Source: a virus
DNA length: 64,000 bases
Virus record (IMG/VR): IMGVR_UViG_3300042563_002067
Coordinates: 1-64,000 of that record
Direction: 5' to 3' (one strand)
Under the pieces are notes generated by a model, which was given only the letters and a program-made list of their open reading frames with translations, made no database searches and was not told where the DNA came from. A program made the position numbers and the translations under genes. Of this stretch, positions 7,826 through 15,519 are shown piece after piece; positions within the stretch are counted from its first letter, which is position 1; each line of letters begins with the position of its first letter.

Positions 7826-8144
7826 TTACTTTAAGAAAAATAAAGTAAAAATTAATAAAATTGTTAAGGAATATGAAAATGCCACCACAAAAGAAGTTTG
7901 GGAAGGTGTAAGAGATAATTTTACCTTTGGGTTCATAGGAGCTACCTTAGTAGTTTTCATAGCAACACGGACAGATATTGCAGTTTTAATGGGGTATATA
8001 ATATATTACTTCTTTATGGGTAAGATTGTGAACCGACCAAAATACGTGACTGATTTGGGTAAGTTAATTGTATTCCCGATACCGTCAGCGTTGGGTGCAT
8101 TTGCCGGATATAAATTAAGTTATGTTCTACTACATTTAATATAA
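7791..8144 (+). CDS. Small membrane protein
   Basis: 117 residues: a charged N-terminal 45 residues, then two or three membrane helices (about residues 47-63, 65-80 and 92-115). It ends the plus-strand run just before a bidirectional terminator. The size and layout are compatible with a holin or an inner-membrane exclusion protein, but nothing specific identifies it. Confidence 0.6.
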   Translation: MEKQNIDSENNNYFKKNKVKINKIVKEYENATTKEVWEGVRDNFTFGFIGATLVVFIATRTDIAVLMGYIIYYFFMGKIVNRPKYVTDLGKLIVFPIPSALGAFAGYKLSYVLLHLI

Positions 8145-8147
8145 AAA

Positions 8148-8172
8148 AAACCGACTGATGTCGGTTTTGTTG
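8148..8172. terminator. Bidirectional intrinsic terminator
   Basis: AAACC-GAC / GTC-GGTTT stem with TGAT loop, flanked by a T-rich tract on the plus side and eight A on the minus-template side. It separates the convergent genes ending at 8144 and 8175. Confidence 0.85.
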
Positions 8173-8174
8173 TT

Positions 8175-8942
8175 TTAAGCCAAATTCAAATTAGCACTTG
8201 TCATAACTGAAGCTACTTTATCTTGATTATGTAAATTTGTACTTTTTCTATCGGAAATTGCTTGTTTAATTAATTCTTCATCAGATTTACCTGATTTAAT
8301 ACCTTCATCTAAACTTTTTGCAAATTTCTTAAAATATCCCGGACCATTCCAGCAAGCGTATGAAAAGTGCATTAATAAACTATCATTAGCCTCAACACGT
8401 TTTTTAAGTTCAGGATTTGTAAAATAGTTTTTTGAATTAGTGTCATATTGATTTTTCATTATTTTAGCGGCTAAAGTTTTTAATGTATCCTCTAGTTGAC
8501 CCCCTCTATAATAATGTTTCCAAGTTTTACAAAACTGTTGCATACCTAAGTCAGTTTTTTCTTTATCAATAATTCTAAAAAATTCCTTACCCTCAGGTGA
8601 ACTTTCAATACTACCATTGTATCTGTCAAGACCAAACATAGTTTCTGTTGATACACCCATTCCTTTAGTTGAATGTCCACATTTAGGATTCCAGTAACCA
8701 CCTTCAAATTCGTCAATCACTTTTTTGGTTACGTTTTCCCATTTAGAATCAACAGACCCTGAACTTAAATCAAATTTTCCAATTGCCGATTTTATTTTAT
8801 TTCCAAAATCACCGGTTTTAAGCATATTAACAATTGTATCTGCCAAACCTTTAAGTGCGTCACCGGCTCCTTGTTCGTTAATATTATATAATGATTTAAT
8901 ATTGTTTTTTTCTTCTTCGGTTATTAATAATTTTTTTGACAT
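8175..8942 (-). CDS. Lysozyme-like protein with [IL]xE leader
   Basis: 255 residues. The leader MSKKLLITEEEKNNIKSLYN ends in NINEQ (residues 20-24) and carries two [IL]xE sites. The enzyme-like part has VIDEFEGGYWNPKCGHSTKG near residues 75-95, resembling the E-GGY catalytic segment of GH108-type phage muramidases, followed by an all-helical domain. It may be a peptidoglycan hydrolase carried in the virion to open the wall at entry. A TATTTATA motif lies 18 bases upstream. Fold assignment is by motif only. Confidence 0.6.
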   Translation of the reverse strand: MSKKLLITEEEKNNIKSLYNINEQGAGDALKGLADTIVNMLKTGDFGNKIKSAIGKFDLSSGSVDSKWENVTKKVIDEFEGGYWNPKCGHSTKGMGVSTETMFGLDRYNGSIESSPEGKEFFRIIDKEKTDLGMQQFCKTWKHYYRGGQLEDTLKTLAAKIMKNQYDTNSKNYFTNPELKKRVEANDSLLMHFSYACWNGPGYFKKFAKSLDEGIKSGKSDEELIKQAISDRKSTNLHNQDKVASVMTSANLNLA

Positions 8943-8959
8943 ATCAAATTTTCTTTTAT

Positions 8960-8967
8960 TATAAATA
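8960..8967 (-). promoter_or_regulatory. Phage promoter motif TATTTATA
   Basis: Upstream of the minus-strand gene starting at 8942. It forms a divergent pair with the plus-strand copy at 8984. Confidence 0.6.
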
Positions 8968-8983
8968 CTAACATATTTTAATA

Positions 8984-8991
8984 TATTTATA
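8984..8991 (+). promoter_or_regulatory. Phage promoter motif TATTTATA
   Basis: Three bases before the ATG at 8995. The closeness implies a very short or absent 5' leader for this gene, or that the motif extends further upstream. Confidence 0.55.
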
Positions 8992-8994
8992 AAT

Positions 8995-9384
8995 ATGAAA
9001 ATAACGATTAAACATATTGATTCGGATGTCCCAAAAGAGAATTATGAATTTTATAATGATTTTATCCAATATCTACAAAAATCTTATCCGTTAAAAAATA
9101 ATATAATAATTAAGTTTGTTGGAAAAAGAGTTGGAGGTATGACTACCGGACAAAGAAATACTCAAAATGAGTTAATAATATTATCTAAAGGTAGAATGAA
9201 TAGGGACATTTTAAGAACACTTGCTCACGAATGGGTTCACGAATATCAAAGAACCATTTTAAATCGAGACCAAGGTCCTGATATAGGTGGAAAGAATGAA
9301 GATGAAGCAAATTCTGAGTCAGGTTCGATAATTAAGAAATTTGAACAATCTCACCCTAAGGATGAGAAAAAAATGTATGAGTAA
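8995..9384 (+). CDS. Zincin-type metalloprotease
   Basis: 129 residues. LAHEWVHEYQ (about residues 77-86) is an HExxH zinc site within a helix, and NEDEANSESG downstream offers a candidate third ligand. The GGMTTGQR segment resembles the strand before the active helix in SprT/M78-like peptidases. It has no leader, unlike the other two HExxH proteins in the window. It would act in the cytoplasm or virion; the substrate is unknown. Confidence 0.65.
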   Translation: MKITIKHIDSDVPKENYEFYNDFIQYLQKSYPLKNNIIIKFVGKRVGGMTTGQRNTQNELIILSKGRMNRDILRTLAHEWVHEYQRTILNRDQGPDIGGKNEDEANSESGSIIKKFEQSHPKDEKKMYE

Positions 9385-9945
9385 TTACGTTCCTTTAATG
9401 TATACCCAATTTTTTTGATAATTTTTATTCTTTATACAGAATAACGCATATCCGTTAACAATAGGTCTCCCGGTATTATAACATCCGCAAACTAAACCCC
9501 AATTTCCGTATCTACCGTATAATTGATTAAGTAATTTCATACTTGTCCGGATATTGAGTTCAATGTTATTTTTTAAATCCCCTTTTGATATTTTTTGTTT
9601 ATGAATATAATTTGCTGTTGATGGCATAATTTGCATTGGTCCCACAGCACCGGCAAATGAAGTTTGTCCGGGTTTATATTTCCAATCAAATGGTCCTTTA
9701 TAGTGAGTTTCTAAATACGCAACATTAAAGGCGATGTATTTGGGTATTTTGTAAATATTGGAGTAGTGGTCAATTAACTCGTACATCTTTAACGGAGTTG
9801 GGGAACTCACATCCGAGTTCCCCAATTCTGAAAGTTCAATACTTAGTTTTTTTTCTACTTTATTGTTCATCAGTTTGAACGACATTGTTATAATCATTGT
9901 CGACAAAATCAGTGTCGTAAATAAGATAATTCCTCGTATTTTCAT
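9385..9945 (-). CDS. SLT-type lytic transglycosylase
   Basis: About 186 residues from ATG at 9945, which begins a membrane anchor (MKIRGIILFTTLILSTMI). The catalytic domain shows YLETHYKG (Glu at the expected catalytic position), AGAVGPMQIMPSTANY, a hallmark of family 1 transglycosylases, and LYGRYGNWGLVCGCYNTG. It cleaves peptidoglycan between MurNAc and GlcNAc with 1,6-anhydro formation. The N-terminal anchor suggests action from the inner membrane during lysis or particle exit. It is next to a second membrane protein. Confidence 0.82.
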   Translation of the reverse strand: MKIRGIILFTTLILSTMIITMSFKLMNNKVEKKLSIELSELGNSDVSSPTPLKMYELIDHYSNIYKIPKYIAFNVAYLETHYKGPFDWKYKPGQTSFAGAVGPMQIMPSTANYIHKQKISKGDLKNNIELNIRTSMKLLNQLYGRYGNWGLVCGCYNTGRPIVNGYALFCIKNKNYQKNWVYIKGT

Positions 9946-9950
9946 AGTTT

Positions 9951-10292
9951 TTATTTTATAGTTGATGTCGAAACAGGGTTGTTTTGACCCCATACGTTTT
10001 TGGCGTATAGTTTAAAAATTGTTTTACCAATTGAGTCTTGGTATATACTATAATTACCTGTTTTTTTCTCAATAACGATTAAATGGTTATTTTCATCTAT
10101 CGCAAGATTGACTTCTGACTTAACAATTGTTCTCACTTGAACCTTTGAAATCTTGTCTTTGTTTATCATTTGGTTATAAAATATCCCGATAAAGAACGAC
10201 GCAGTTACAGAACATAAGATAATTCCGTAAATTGTTACACTTTTAAAAAAAGGTGTAATTTTTTCTTTTAAACTTTTTAGTTTTTCATTCAT
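9951..10292 (-). CDS. Membrane-anchored protein
   Basis: 113 residues with a basic N-terminus, one membrane helix (about residues 20-40) and a beta-rich outer domain ending VSTSTIK. It lies directly upstream of the transglycosylase with 5 bases between them, so the two may act together at the envelope. Family unknown. A TATTTTTG box on the same strand (10317-10324) could be its -7 element. Confidence 0.65.
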   Translation of the reverse strand: MNEKLKSLKEKITPFFKSVTIYGIILCSVTASFFIGIFYNQMINKDKISKVQVRTIVKSEVNLAIDENNHLIVIEKKTGNYSIYQDSIGKTIFKLYAKNVWGQNNPVSTSTIK

Positions 10293-10316
10293 AATTTTTA
10301 ATTTTTAATGTTTTGA

Positions 10317-10324
10317 CAAAAATA
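10317..10324 (-). promoter_or_regulatory. Candidate -7 element (TATTTTTG)
   Basis: Matches TAnnTTTG on the minus strand, 25 bases upstream of the gene starting at 10292. The -33 box is degenerate (GTTG). Confidence 0.35.
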
Positions 10325-10377
10325 AAGCTAAGAAACGAGTCCACCAACTTTATTAACAAAAAGTTGTTAATATCTCA

Positions 10378-10803
10378 TTACGAGATACTAACAACTTCTA
10401 AATCAAAGATTAATTTTTTTCCTGCTAAAGGATGATTGGCGTCTAAAGTAACAGTTTCTTCGTTAACTGCAATTACTAGTACATTCACCGGTCCTTGAGG
10501 TCCATTACCTTGTAATGATTCACCAACTTGAATTCCTTCAGGAACATTAGCTCTTGGAACTTCGTTAATAAACTCAGGTTTTGGTTCACCGTAAGAATCT
10601 TCAACAGAAAGCTCAATAGTTTTTTTATCACCTTCAACCATATCGATTAAACCTGATTCAAATCCTTTAATAAGTTGTCCTAATCCTAACTCAACCTCTA
10701 ATGGTTCACGACCTTCAGCGATTGATGTGTCAAAGATTGTTCCGTCTTCTAATCTTCCTGTGTAATGTACTTTTACTTTACTCGTTGTTTCTACTTTTTT
10801 CAT
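10378..10803 (-). CDS. FKBP-type peptidyl-prolyl isomerase (SlyD-like)
   Basis: 141 residues. VKVHYTGRLEDGTIFDTS, then PLEVELGLGQLIKGFESGLI, then LDANHPLAGKKLIFDLEVV are the FKBP half-domains with the inserted-flap loop between, as in SlyD. The C-terminal His-rich metal tail of E. coli SlyD is absent. It catalyses proline cis-trans isomerisation and has chaperone activity. It may help fold abundant virion proteins alongside the DnaK at 20769; that pairing is inference. Confidence 0.92.
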   Translation of the reverse strand: MKKVETTSKVKVHYTGRLEDGTIFDTSIAEGREPLEVELGLGQLIKGFESGLIDMVEGDKKTIELSVEDSYGEPKPEFINEVPRANVPEGIQVGESLQGNGPQGPVNVLVIAVNEETVTLDANHPLAGKKLIFDLEVVSIS

Positions 10804-10924
10804 AAATTAAATGTTTTTGATAATAATAAGATTAATAAAAATAAAAATCAAACATTATTGATTAAAAAACAAATAATCACTATAATTATATTAATAATTA
10901 ACCCCCAAAAACCCTTATAATCTT

Positions 10925-11119
10925 ATGTCAAACGAAGAACACGTTGAGGAAATGTACTATTTCGCTCACATTTCAGGAGTATTTAAAGAATTCTCAAATG
11001 AAGTAACTAAAATTAGAAATAATGACCCTAAAAAACATTTTTCGGAGGTTGTTGAAGACGTGTTTAATAAATTTGTTAACGGAGGATTAATTCAAAGTGA
11101 TTTACACCTATTTATTTAA
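10925..11119 (+). CDS. Small hypothetical protein
   Basis: 64 residues, MSNEEHVEEMYYFAHISGVF, acidic and helical. Its end overlaps the convergent gene by 8 bases. The 120 bases upstream are AT-rich with no clear promoter. Function unknown. Confidence 0.55.
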   Translation: MSNEEHVEEMYYFAHISGVFKEFSNEVTKIRNNDPKKHFSEVVEDVFNKFVNGGLIQSDLHLFI

Positions 11120-11381
11120 CATCAATTGTTGATGTTAGGTTAATATTTTCTTTTTTACCCATATATTTCCAACCTTCTAAGACCAAATGTTCCATTCCTA
11201 CCGGAAATGACTCTAAACATAATTCAGGGTCGGTGGTGAGTAACTTACAATCAACGGTAAAACATTTATTATTAGTAGAATATCGGATAAAATTGACTAC
11301 AATGACGCTACCCACACCAAATAATAGTTCAAGGTCGTCTTTTAGGACAATATTTATAAAAAATTCAAAAGCTTTCTTCAT
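11112..11381 (-). CDS. Small hypothetical protein
   Basis: About 89 residues from the ATG at 11381 (MKKAFEFFINIVLKDDLELL); a longer start at 11417 is possible. Beta-rich, ends STIDVK. Convergent with the preceding gene. Function unknown. Confidence 0.55.
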   Translation of the reverse strand: MKKAFEFFINIVLKDDLELLFGVGSVIVVNFIRYSTNNKCFTVDCKLLTTDPELCLESFPVGMEHLVLEGWKYMGKKENINLTSTIDVK

Positions 11382-11444
11382 ATTATTAAATATAGGTGGA
11401 AAAATAGGTTTTTCCAATTAACCATTTGATTTATATTAAATCAT

Positions 11445-11452
11445 TATTTATA
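11445..11452 (+). promoter_or_regulatory. Phage promoter motif TATTTATA
   Basis: Lies 15 bases before the ATG at 11468. Confidence 0.55.
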
Positions 11453-11467
11453 ATTAAAGAAAAAACT

Positions 11468-11716
11468 ATGTATTTAAATGTAATTTTAACGATTTTCGTG
11501 GTTGTCCAAGTTGCCACACTAGTATTAATCTATAAATGGTGGGACAAATACGGAAGAAAACTATTCACATCATTTACTGATATGAAAAAAGGATTTTCAG
11601 ATAACCCATTTGTTGGTCCCACGAGTAAAGGTCCAAACCCATTTGGAAATATTCCGGATATGAGTCAAATGATGAAACAATTTGAATCTATGACCAAAAA
11701 TATGGGAAAAAAGTAA
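11468..11716 (+). CDS. Small single-pass membrane protein
   Basis: 82 residues. One N-terminal membrane helix (about residues 3-24), then a Lys/Phe/Pro-rich tail ending MMKQFESMTKNMGKK. The ATG at 11468 is chosen because the phage promoter motif lies between it and the upstream in-frame start. It is followed by its own terminator, so it is a monocistronic unit. Confidence 0.65.
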   Translation: MYLNVILTIFVVVQVATLVLIYKWWDKYGRKLFTSFTDMKKGFSDNPFVGPTSKGPNPFGNIPDMSQMMKQFESMTKNMGKK

Positions 11717-11739
11717 GTTATAACTGAGAAAAATAGAAA

Positions 11740-11770
11740 AAGGAGTTAGTTTTTTACTAATTCCTTTTTT
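11740..11770 (+). terminator. Intrinsic terminator
   Basis: AAGGAGTTAGT pairs with ACTAATTCCTT, T-rich loop, followed by a run of T. Confidence 0.85.
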
Positions 11771-11787
11771 TATTTGGAAAAATGTCT

Positions 11788-11795
11788 TATCTTTG
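11788..11795 (+). promoter_or_regulatory. Host-type -7 element TATCTTTG
   Basis: Directly upstream of the gene at 11811. No TTTG occurs 19-20 bases upstream (one is 11 bases away), so it may need an activator or be weak. Confidence 0.5.
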
Positions 11796-11810
11796 TAAAA
11801 AATATTAAAA

Positions 11811-12446
11811 ATGGAGCCAGAAAAAGACATATTCGACGAATGGGCGGACGAAAGAAAAAAAGAATCGTGGATTATGAGAAAACTACGTTTTATTCCGGCA
11901 TGGTGGGACCACGATGGTCAATATTACCATAAATACGTTAAAATGGGTGTAAAAAACCTAATTTATTGGTTCCCAATCATATGGAAAGACAGAAATTGGG
12001 ATAGTCATTACATCTTTGATATAATGAAACATAAATTATCGGGACAAGCTGATTATATTGGACGTAGAGATTTACATACACGTGCACAAGAAGACGCAAA
12101 AAGAATGAGGTTATGTGTAAAATTGATGGGTTTGGTTCAAGAGGAGTTTTATTCTTCTGAATACTCCGATTTTCATAAAACCAAACATTGGTTTGAACCT
12201 GTTCCGGATAAACCAAATTTATCATCTTGGGAATCACGATTATTAGAAGAAAATTTTGATGATTACTTCAAAAAATACCCATTAATTTACAAAAGAGTGT
12301 TAAATGGCGAGGGAGTATTTAATAGAGAAGGTCGTGAGGAAGATAAACAAATCATTGCGATGAACATTGGACATATAAACCACGACAGAGCAAGAAAATT
12401 GTTATTCAAAGTGATGGAAGAAAATATCGAGAGATGGTGGGATTAA
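11811..12446 (+). CDS. Conserved phage protein (WFPIIWKDRxWD type)
   Basis: 211 residues, Trp-rich: IPAWWDHDGQYYHKYVKMGV, YWFPIIWKDRNWDSHYIFDI and a helical RRDLHTRAQEDAKRMRLCVK segment. This pattern recurs in diverse tailed phages as a conserved protein of unknown role, as I recall it. It begins a small operon with three short genes. Confidence 0.7.
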   Translation: MEPEKDIFDEWADERKKESWIMRKLRFIPAWWDHDGQYYHKYVKMGVKNLIYWFPIIWKDRNWDSHYIFDIMKHKLSGQADYIGRRDLHTRAQEDAKRMRLCVKLMGLVQEEFYSSEYSDFHKTKHWFEPVPDKPNLSSWESRLLEENFDDYFKKYPLIYKRVLNGEGVFNREGREEDKQIIAMNIGHINHDRARKLLFKVMEENIERWWD

Positions 12447-12447
12447 T

Positions 12448-12621
12448 ATGAGCACATTTGATGAAGTTTGGGATAAAGTTGCGGAAGAACTCCGAGGAAA
12501 TCTAACTGTTGAGGAATATAAAGAGTTAATCACTCTTGAATATGTATTAACTTGGGGTTATGGAAGTCCTGAAGACGATGAACGGTTTAAAGAATTAAGA
12601 ATTAAAAAACACGGAGTGTAA
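12448..12621 (+). CDS. Small hypothetical protein
   Basis: 57 residues, MSTFDEVWDKVAEELRGNLT, helical and acidic. Follows the preceding stop by one base and overlaps the next ATG (TAATG). Function unknown. Confidence 0.55.
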   Translation: MSTFDEVWDKVAEELRGNLTVEEYKELITLEYVLTWGYGSPEDDERFKELRIKKHGV

Positions 12622-12785
12622 TGAGTAACGAATTAATTTTTACAATAGTATTTGGGTTAGCTTATTTGGGTGTAATAATTCTATGGGTAGAAGGGATTGA
12701 TTATATGAAAAAAAATCATCCTGATTATAAAGGTGAAGATTTATTTAACGAAGAAGAAGGTAAAGACGAAGAAAAAAATGATTGA
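12621..12785 (+). CDS. Small membrane protein
   Basis: 54 residues: one N-terminal membrane helix (residues 4-23, ending LWVEGIDY) and a charged tail rich in Glu and Lys. Overlaps both neighbours. Function unknown. Confidence 0.55.
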   Translation: MSNELIFTIVFGLAYLGVIILWVEGIDYMKKNHPDYKGEDLFNEEEGKDEEKND

Positions 12786-13086
12786 AGATACAAAAGGACA
12801 TTCAACAAGACATAAGGCTAAAGAATATCCATTAACATATAAAAAAAATATGAAAAACTATGTAGTTGGAATTTTAAGTATGTATGAAAATGACTTAAAA
12901 TTATTTAAAGTTGAAGCTGAAGACAAATATGAGGCTTTAAAAAAAGGGATGGTGGATTTTACTTCGGAAGAGTATAAAGAACACGAACTTGAATTCCAAA
13001 ATGGTGCGATATGTCCCCCCAATTTTGAATCATTAACCGGATTTTATAATGTTGGAGATATAATGACAAATGTTATAGAAATATAA
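12778..13086 (+). CDS. Hypothetical protein
   Basis: 102 residues from ATG at 12778 (8-base overlap with the previous gene); an internal ATG at 12850 (MKNYVVGILSMYENDL) could be the true start, since that is where folded-looking sequence begins. Strand-helix pattern with EDKYEALKKGMVDF. Function unknown. Confidence 0.55.
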   Translation: MIEDTKGHSTRHKAKEYPLTYKKNMKNYVVGILSMYENDLKLFKVEAEDKYEALKKGMVDFTSEEYKEHELEFQNGAICPPNFESLTGFYNVGDIMTNVIEI

Positions 13087-13096
13087 TATTTTTTAT

Positions 13097-13104
13097 TATC
13101 TTTG
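13097..13104 (+). promoter_or_regulatory. Host-type -7 element TATCTTTG
   Basis: 17 bases before the ATG of the phosphoesterase at 13121. The -33 region is AT-rich without a TTTG. Confidence 0.5.
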
Positions 13105-13120
13105 TAAAAAAATAGAAATA

Positions 13121-13813
13121 ATGAGAGTTACATTTATAAGTGATACACACAACAAACACAAACAAGTCACACAGGATTTACCTGGTGGAGATTTACTAGT
13201 GCATAGTGGAGATTTAACATCTATGGGTTACGAACACGAAATCAGAGAGTTCTGTAAGTGGTTTAATAACATAGAAGGTTATACTCACAAGGTATTCATC
13301 GCCGGAAACCACGATTGGGGTTTTCAAGATAACGTTGACAAGGTAAAAGAGATATTAGATTTCTACACCGGAATCACATATCTTCAAGATAGTGCATTGG
13401 TAATCAAAGTTGGGGATGAAAGAGAAGTAAAAATCTATGGTAGCCCTTGGCAACCTTGGTTTCACGATTGGGCATTCAACTTACAAAAAAATGGTATGAC
13501 GTTGGCAGGTAAATGGGAAGGAATCCCTGATGATACTGACATCTTACTTACTCACGGACCAGCGTTCGGAATCTTAGACACTGTTGACGGTAGAAGATAC
13601 GATAATTTAGGTTGTGAGTTATTATCTGAGAGATTAGAAAGATTAAACGTTAAACTTCATAATGTTGGTCATATCCACACCGGATATGGTTACGTTAAAA
13701 AAGGGGACACACATCACTTTAACTCTGCGGTATTAGATGAGAGATACATCTACACTCAAAAACCAATGACTGTTGATTGGAATCCGGATACAAACGAAGT
13801 AGAGTTTGTTTAA
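13121..13813 (+). CDS. Calcineurin-like metallophosphoesterase
   Basis: 230 residues with all family motifs in order: FISDTHNKH, LLVHSGDLTSMG, FIAGNHDWG, LLTHGPAFGILD and HNVGHIHTGYG. This matches the UPF0046/MPPED-type subfamily of two-metal phosphoesterases. Substrate is not predictable; cyclic nucleotide, 2',3'-cyclic phosphate or phosphodiester bonds are possible. It has its own promoter box and terminator. Confidence 0.9.
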   Translation: MRVTFISDTHNKHKQVTQDLPGGDLLVHSGDLTSMGYEHEIREFCKWFNNIEGYTHKVFIAGNHDWGFQDNVDKVKEILDFYTGITYLQDSALVIKVGDEREVKIYGSPWQPWFHDWAFNLQKNGMTLAGKWEGIPDDTDILLTHGPAFGILDTVDGRRYDNLGCELLSERLERLNVKLHNVGHIHTGYGYVKKGDTHHFNSAVLDERYIYTQKPMTVDWNPDTNEVEFV

Positions 13814-13817
13814 TAAA

Positions 13818-13846
13818 AAACCCCCTTAATTGGGGGTTTATTTTTT
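13818..13846. terminator. Bidirectional terminator
   Basis: AAACCCCC / GGGGGTTT stem with TTAATT loop, T-tract on the plus side and A-tract on the other. It separates convergent genes at 13813 and 13845. Confidence 0.88.
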
Positions 13847-14030
13847 AAGACATAATCTGTTGTAACTTATTCATTATACGACCCTGTTCTTCTTGGAGTT
13901 GTCTAATTTTCAGTAACTGATTTGAATTTAGGTCGATACTCTCACCTTTAATTGAGGCGATTTCGTTAGACAGCTTATCAAAACTATAAGTTAATTGGCT
14001 GTACAATTGGGCTTTTTGGTCGTTGTTCAT
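13845..14030 (-). CDS. Small coiled-coil protein
   Basis: 61 residues, MNNDQKAQLYSQLTYSFDKL, with heptad pattern through LRQLQEEQGRIMNKLQQI-like sequence. Probably an oligomeric structural or scaffolding piece. A TATTTATTA motif lies 7 bases upstream on its strand. It resembles the coiled-coil gene at 15520 in size and style. Confidence 0.6.
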   Translation of the reverse strand: MNNDQKAQLYSQLTYSFDKLSNEIASIKGESIDLNSNQLLKIRQLQEEQGRIMNKLQQIMS

Positions 14031-14037
14031 ATCCCAA

Positions 14038-14046
14038 TAATAAATA
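14038..14046 (-). promoter_or_regulatory. Phage promoter motif TATTTATTA
   Basis: Upstream of the gene starting at 14030 on the minus strand. Confidence 0.5.
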
Positions 14047-14093
14047 AGTAAATTAAAAAGTAAAACATATTGATTTTTTATCTGAGTATAGTA

Positions 14094-14102
14094 TATTTAT
14101 TA
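14094..14102 (+). promoter_or_regulatory. Phage promoter motif TATTTATTA
   Basis: Just upstream of a short transcript unit (14106-14187) with its own terminator. Confidence 0.5.
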
Positions 14103-14105
14103 CCA

Positions 14106-14187
14106 ATGACGAGATACAAACTATACACGCCGAACAATTATATTACTTAACAAGTAAGTCCCTATTTTATTTTAGGGACTTTTTTTT
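14106..14187 (+). ncRNA. Short transcript unit (tiny ORF or small RNA)
   Basis: Between a phage promoter motif (14094) and a terminator (14156-14187) lies only a 14-codon frame, MTRYKLYTPNNYIT (14106-14150). Similar units occur near 44456 and 51933. Whether the product is a peptide or an RNA cannot be decided here. Confidence 0.45.
14156..14187 (+). terminator. Intrinsic terminator
   Basis: AAGTCCCTA / TAGGGACTT stem followed by seven T. Confidence 0.88.
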
Positions 14188-14223
14188 GCCCATACGTAAA
14201 CAATTAAAATTAAATATAAAACT

Positions 14224-15051
14224 ATGAAACAAACAAAAACTTACCACGAATTGGTACAAAAAATGAGAACGTTCTTTGTAAACAAGAACTTTATTGAGGT
14301 TCCATCTCAATCACGATTATCTATTTTAGCTGCTTGCGAAAATCCACATTCAGTTAAAACATTTGAATATGGAGGTGAAATTTGGCCGTTACCACAGACA
14401 GGACAAATGTGGTTGGAATATGAATTATTGAAAAATCCTGAATGGGACGGTGTATTCTGTATATCAACATCATACAGAGAAGAGAAAAATCCAATCCCGG
14501 GTCGTCACGAATTAATCTTCCCAATGTTTGAATTTGAATCAAAAGGAACGATGGAAGATTTGGTTGCATTAGAACTTGAATTGTTACAATTCTTAGGATT
14601 TGATTCACCGGTTGAGGTAAACTATGAAGATGTGTGTAAAGAATACGGTGGTGTATCCATTTTAGAGGACGAACACGAATCAAGAATGTGGAAAGAAAAA
14701 AGTGAGGTTATTTCATTACAAAACTTCCCAATTAGAACAAACCCATTTTGGAATATGAAACATAATTCAGATAACATCTTCAATAAGGTTGACGTAATCC
14801 TTTTTGGGCAAGAAACAATTGGTTCAGCTGAGAGAAGTTGTGATGTTGTTAAGATGAGAGAGATGTTCTATACCATAGAAAATGGTGGTTACTCTCAGAA
14901 ACTATTTGAATTATTTGGGAAAGATAGAGTTGAGAAAGAATTGGAAGAATTCTTATCTTTGGACTTCTTCCCACGTTTTGGTGCGGGGATTGGTCTAACA
15001 AGATTGGCGAGAGCTTACAATATAAATAAAGAATTAGTTGAGACATATTAA
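14224..15051 (+). CDS. Stand-alone class II aminoacyl-tRNA synthetase-like protein
   Basis: 275 residues: a class II catalytic domain without any anticodon-binding domain. Motif 2 is FCISTSYREEKNPIPGRHEL followed by IFPMFEFE; motif 3 is FPRFGAGIGLTRLARA. The closest style is the Asp/Asn/Lys (class IIb) group, which also includes asparagine synthetase A and EpmA-type paralogues. It could aminoacylate a phage tRNA, make an aminoacyl-adenylate for another acceptor, or synthesise asparagine. The catalytic Arg residues appear present. The gene is monocistronic or leads the small membrane gene at 15072. Confidence 0.8.
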   Translation: MKQTKTYHELVQKMRTFFVNKNFIEVPSQSRLSILAACENPHSVKTFEYGGEIWPLPQTGQMWLEYELLKNPEWDGVFCISTSYREEKNPIPGRHELIFPMFEFESKGTMEDLVALELELLQFLGFDSPVEVNYEDVCKEYGGVSILEDEHESRMWKEKSEVISLQNFPIRTNPFWNMKHNSDNIFNKVDVILFGQETIGSAERSCDVVKMREMFYTIENGGYSQKLFELFGKDRVEKELEEFLSLDFFPRFGAGIGLTRLARAYNINKELVETY

Positions 15052-15060
15052 AATGAATAG

Positions 15061-15068
15061 TATTTATT
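15061..15068 (+). promoter_or_regulatory. Phage promoter motif TATTTATT
   Basis: Three bases before the ATG at 15072. Confidence 0.5.
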
Positions 15069-15071
15069 ACT

Positions 15072-15269
15072 ATGAAGAAATTTTTAACATTTTTAATAAT
15101 ATGGATTGGTAGTAATTTGGCAGTACCTTTTTGGGTTGTTGGTCACGTTCATTTAAGTTTGAATATCTATAAAGATATTTATGAAATCTTGGCTTCTTGT
15201 GGTATGAACATATTAGTTTTGTTGGCTTTTTGGTTTGAATGGAAAAAAGAGAAAAAAAAAGAAAATTAA
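15072..15269 (+). CDS. Small two-helix membrane protein
   Basis: 65 residues: two membrane helices (about residues 4-24 and 38-56) and a Lys-rich C-terminal tail. The layout is like a class II holin (two helices, positive tail), but no lysis gene is directly adjacent, so the role is open. Confidence 0.6.
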   Translation: MKKFLTFLIIWIGSNLAVPFWVVGHVHLSLNIYKDIYEILASCGMNILVLLAFWFEWKKEKKKEN

Positions 15270-15270
15270 T

Positions 15271-15301
15271 TTTGAAATGTCATAAAGATTATTTAATTTT
15301 G
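15271..15301 (+). promoter_or_regulatory. Host-type promoter TTTG-N19-TAATTTTG
   Basis: TTTG at 15271-15274 and TAATTTTG at 15294-15301, spacing 19. The ATG of the next gene is at 15306, so its mRNA would have almost no leader. Confidence 0.72.
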
Positions 15302-15305
15302 TCCT

Positions 15306-15485
15306 ATGAGTAAAGTAGTAAAAGAAATAGGGAAAAAATGGGAACAAGTTTATGATGATATAGACGAGACGATTATTTGGAGATACGACACTTCAAAAAG
15401 CACATTTGGACCGTATGAGGTCGAAATAAAATATAAACGACCGGTGGTTAAAACCAAGAAGGTAATAAGGAAAGTCACAATATAG
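15306..15485 (+). CDS. Small basic hypothetical protein
   Basis: 59 residues, MSKVVKEIGKKWEQVYDDID, with a Lys-rich C-terminus (KTKKVIRKVTI). It has its own host-type promoter and terminator, which suggests expression early in infection. Function unknown. Confidence 0.65.
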   Translation: MSKVVKEIGKKWEQVYDDIDETIIWRYDTSKSTFGPYEVEIKYKRPVVKTKKVIRKVTI

Positions 15486-15496
15486 TGACTTTTTTT
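15471..15496 (+). terminator. Intrinsic terminator
   Basis: AAAGTCAC / GTGACTTT stem overlapping the end of the preceding gene, followed by T-tract. Confidence 0.88.
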
Positions 15497-15507
15497 GGTT
15501 TATAAAA

Positions 15508-15514
15508 TATTTAT
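15508..15514 (+). promoter_or_regulatory. Phage promoter motif TATTTAT
   Basis: Five bases before the ATG at 15520. Confidence 0.5.
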
Positions 15515-15519
15515 GAATT

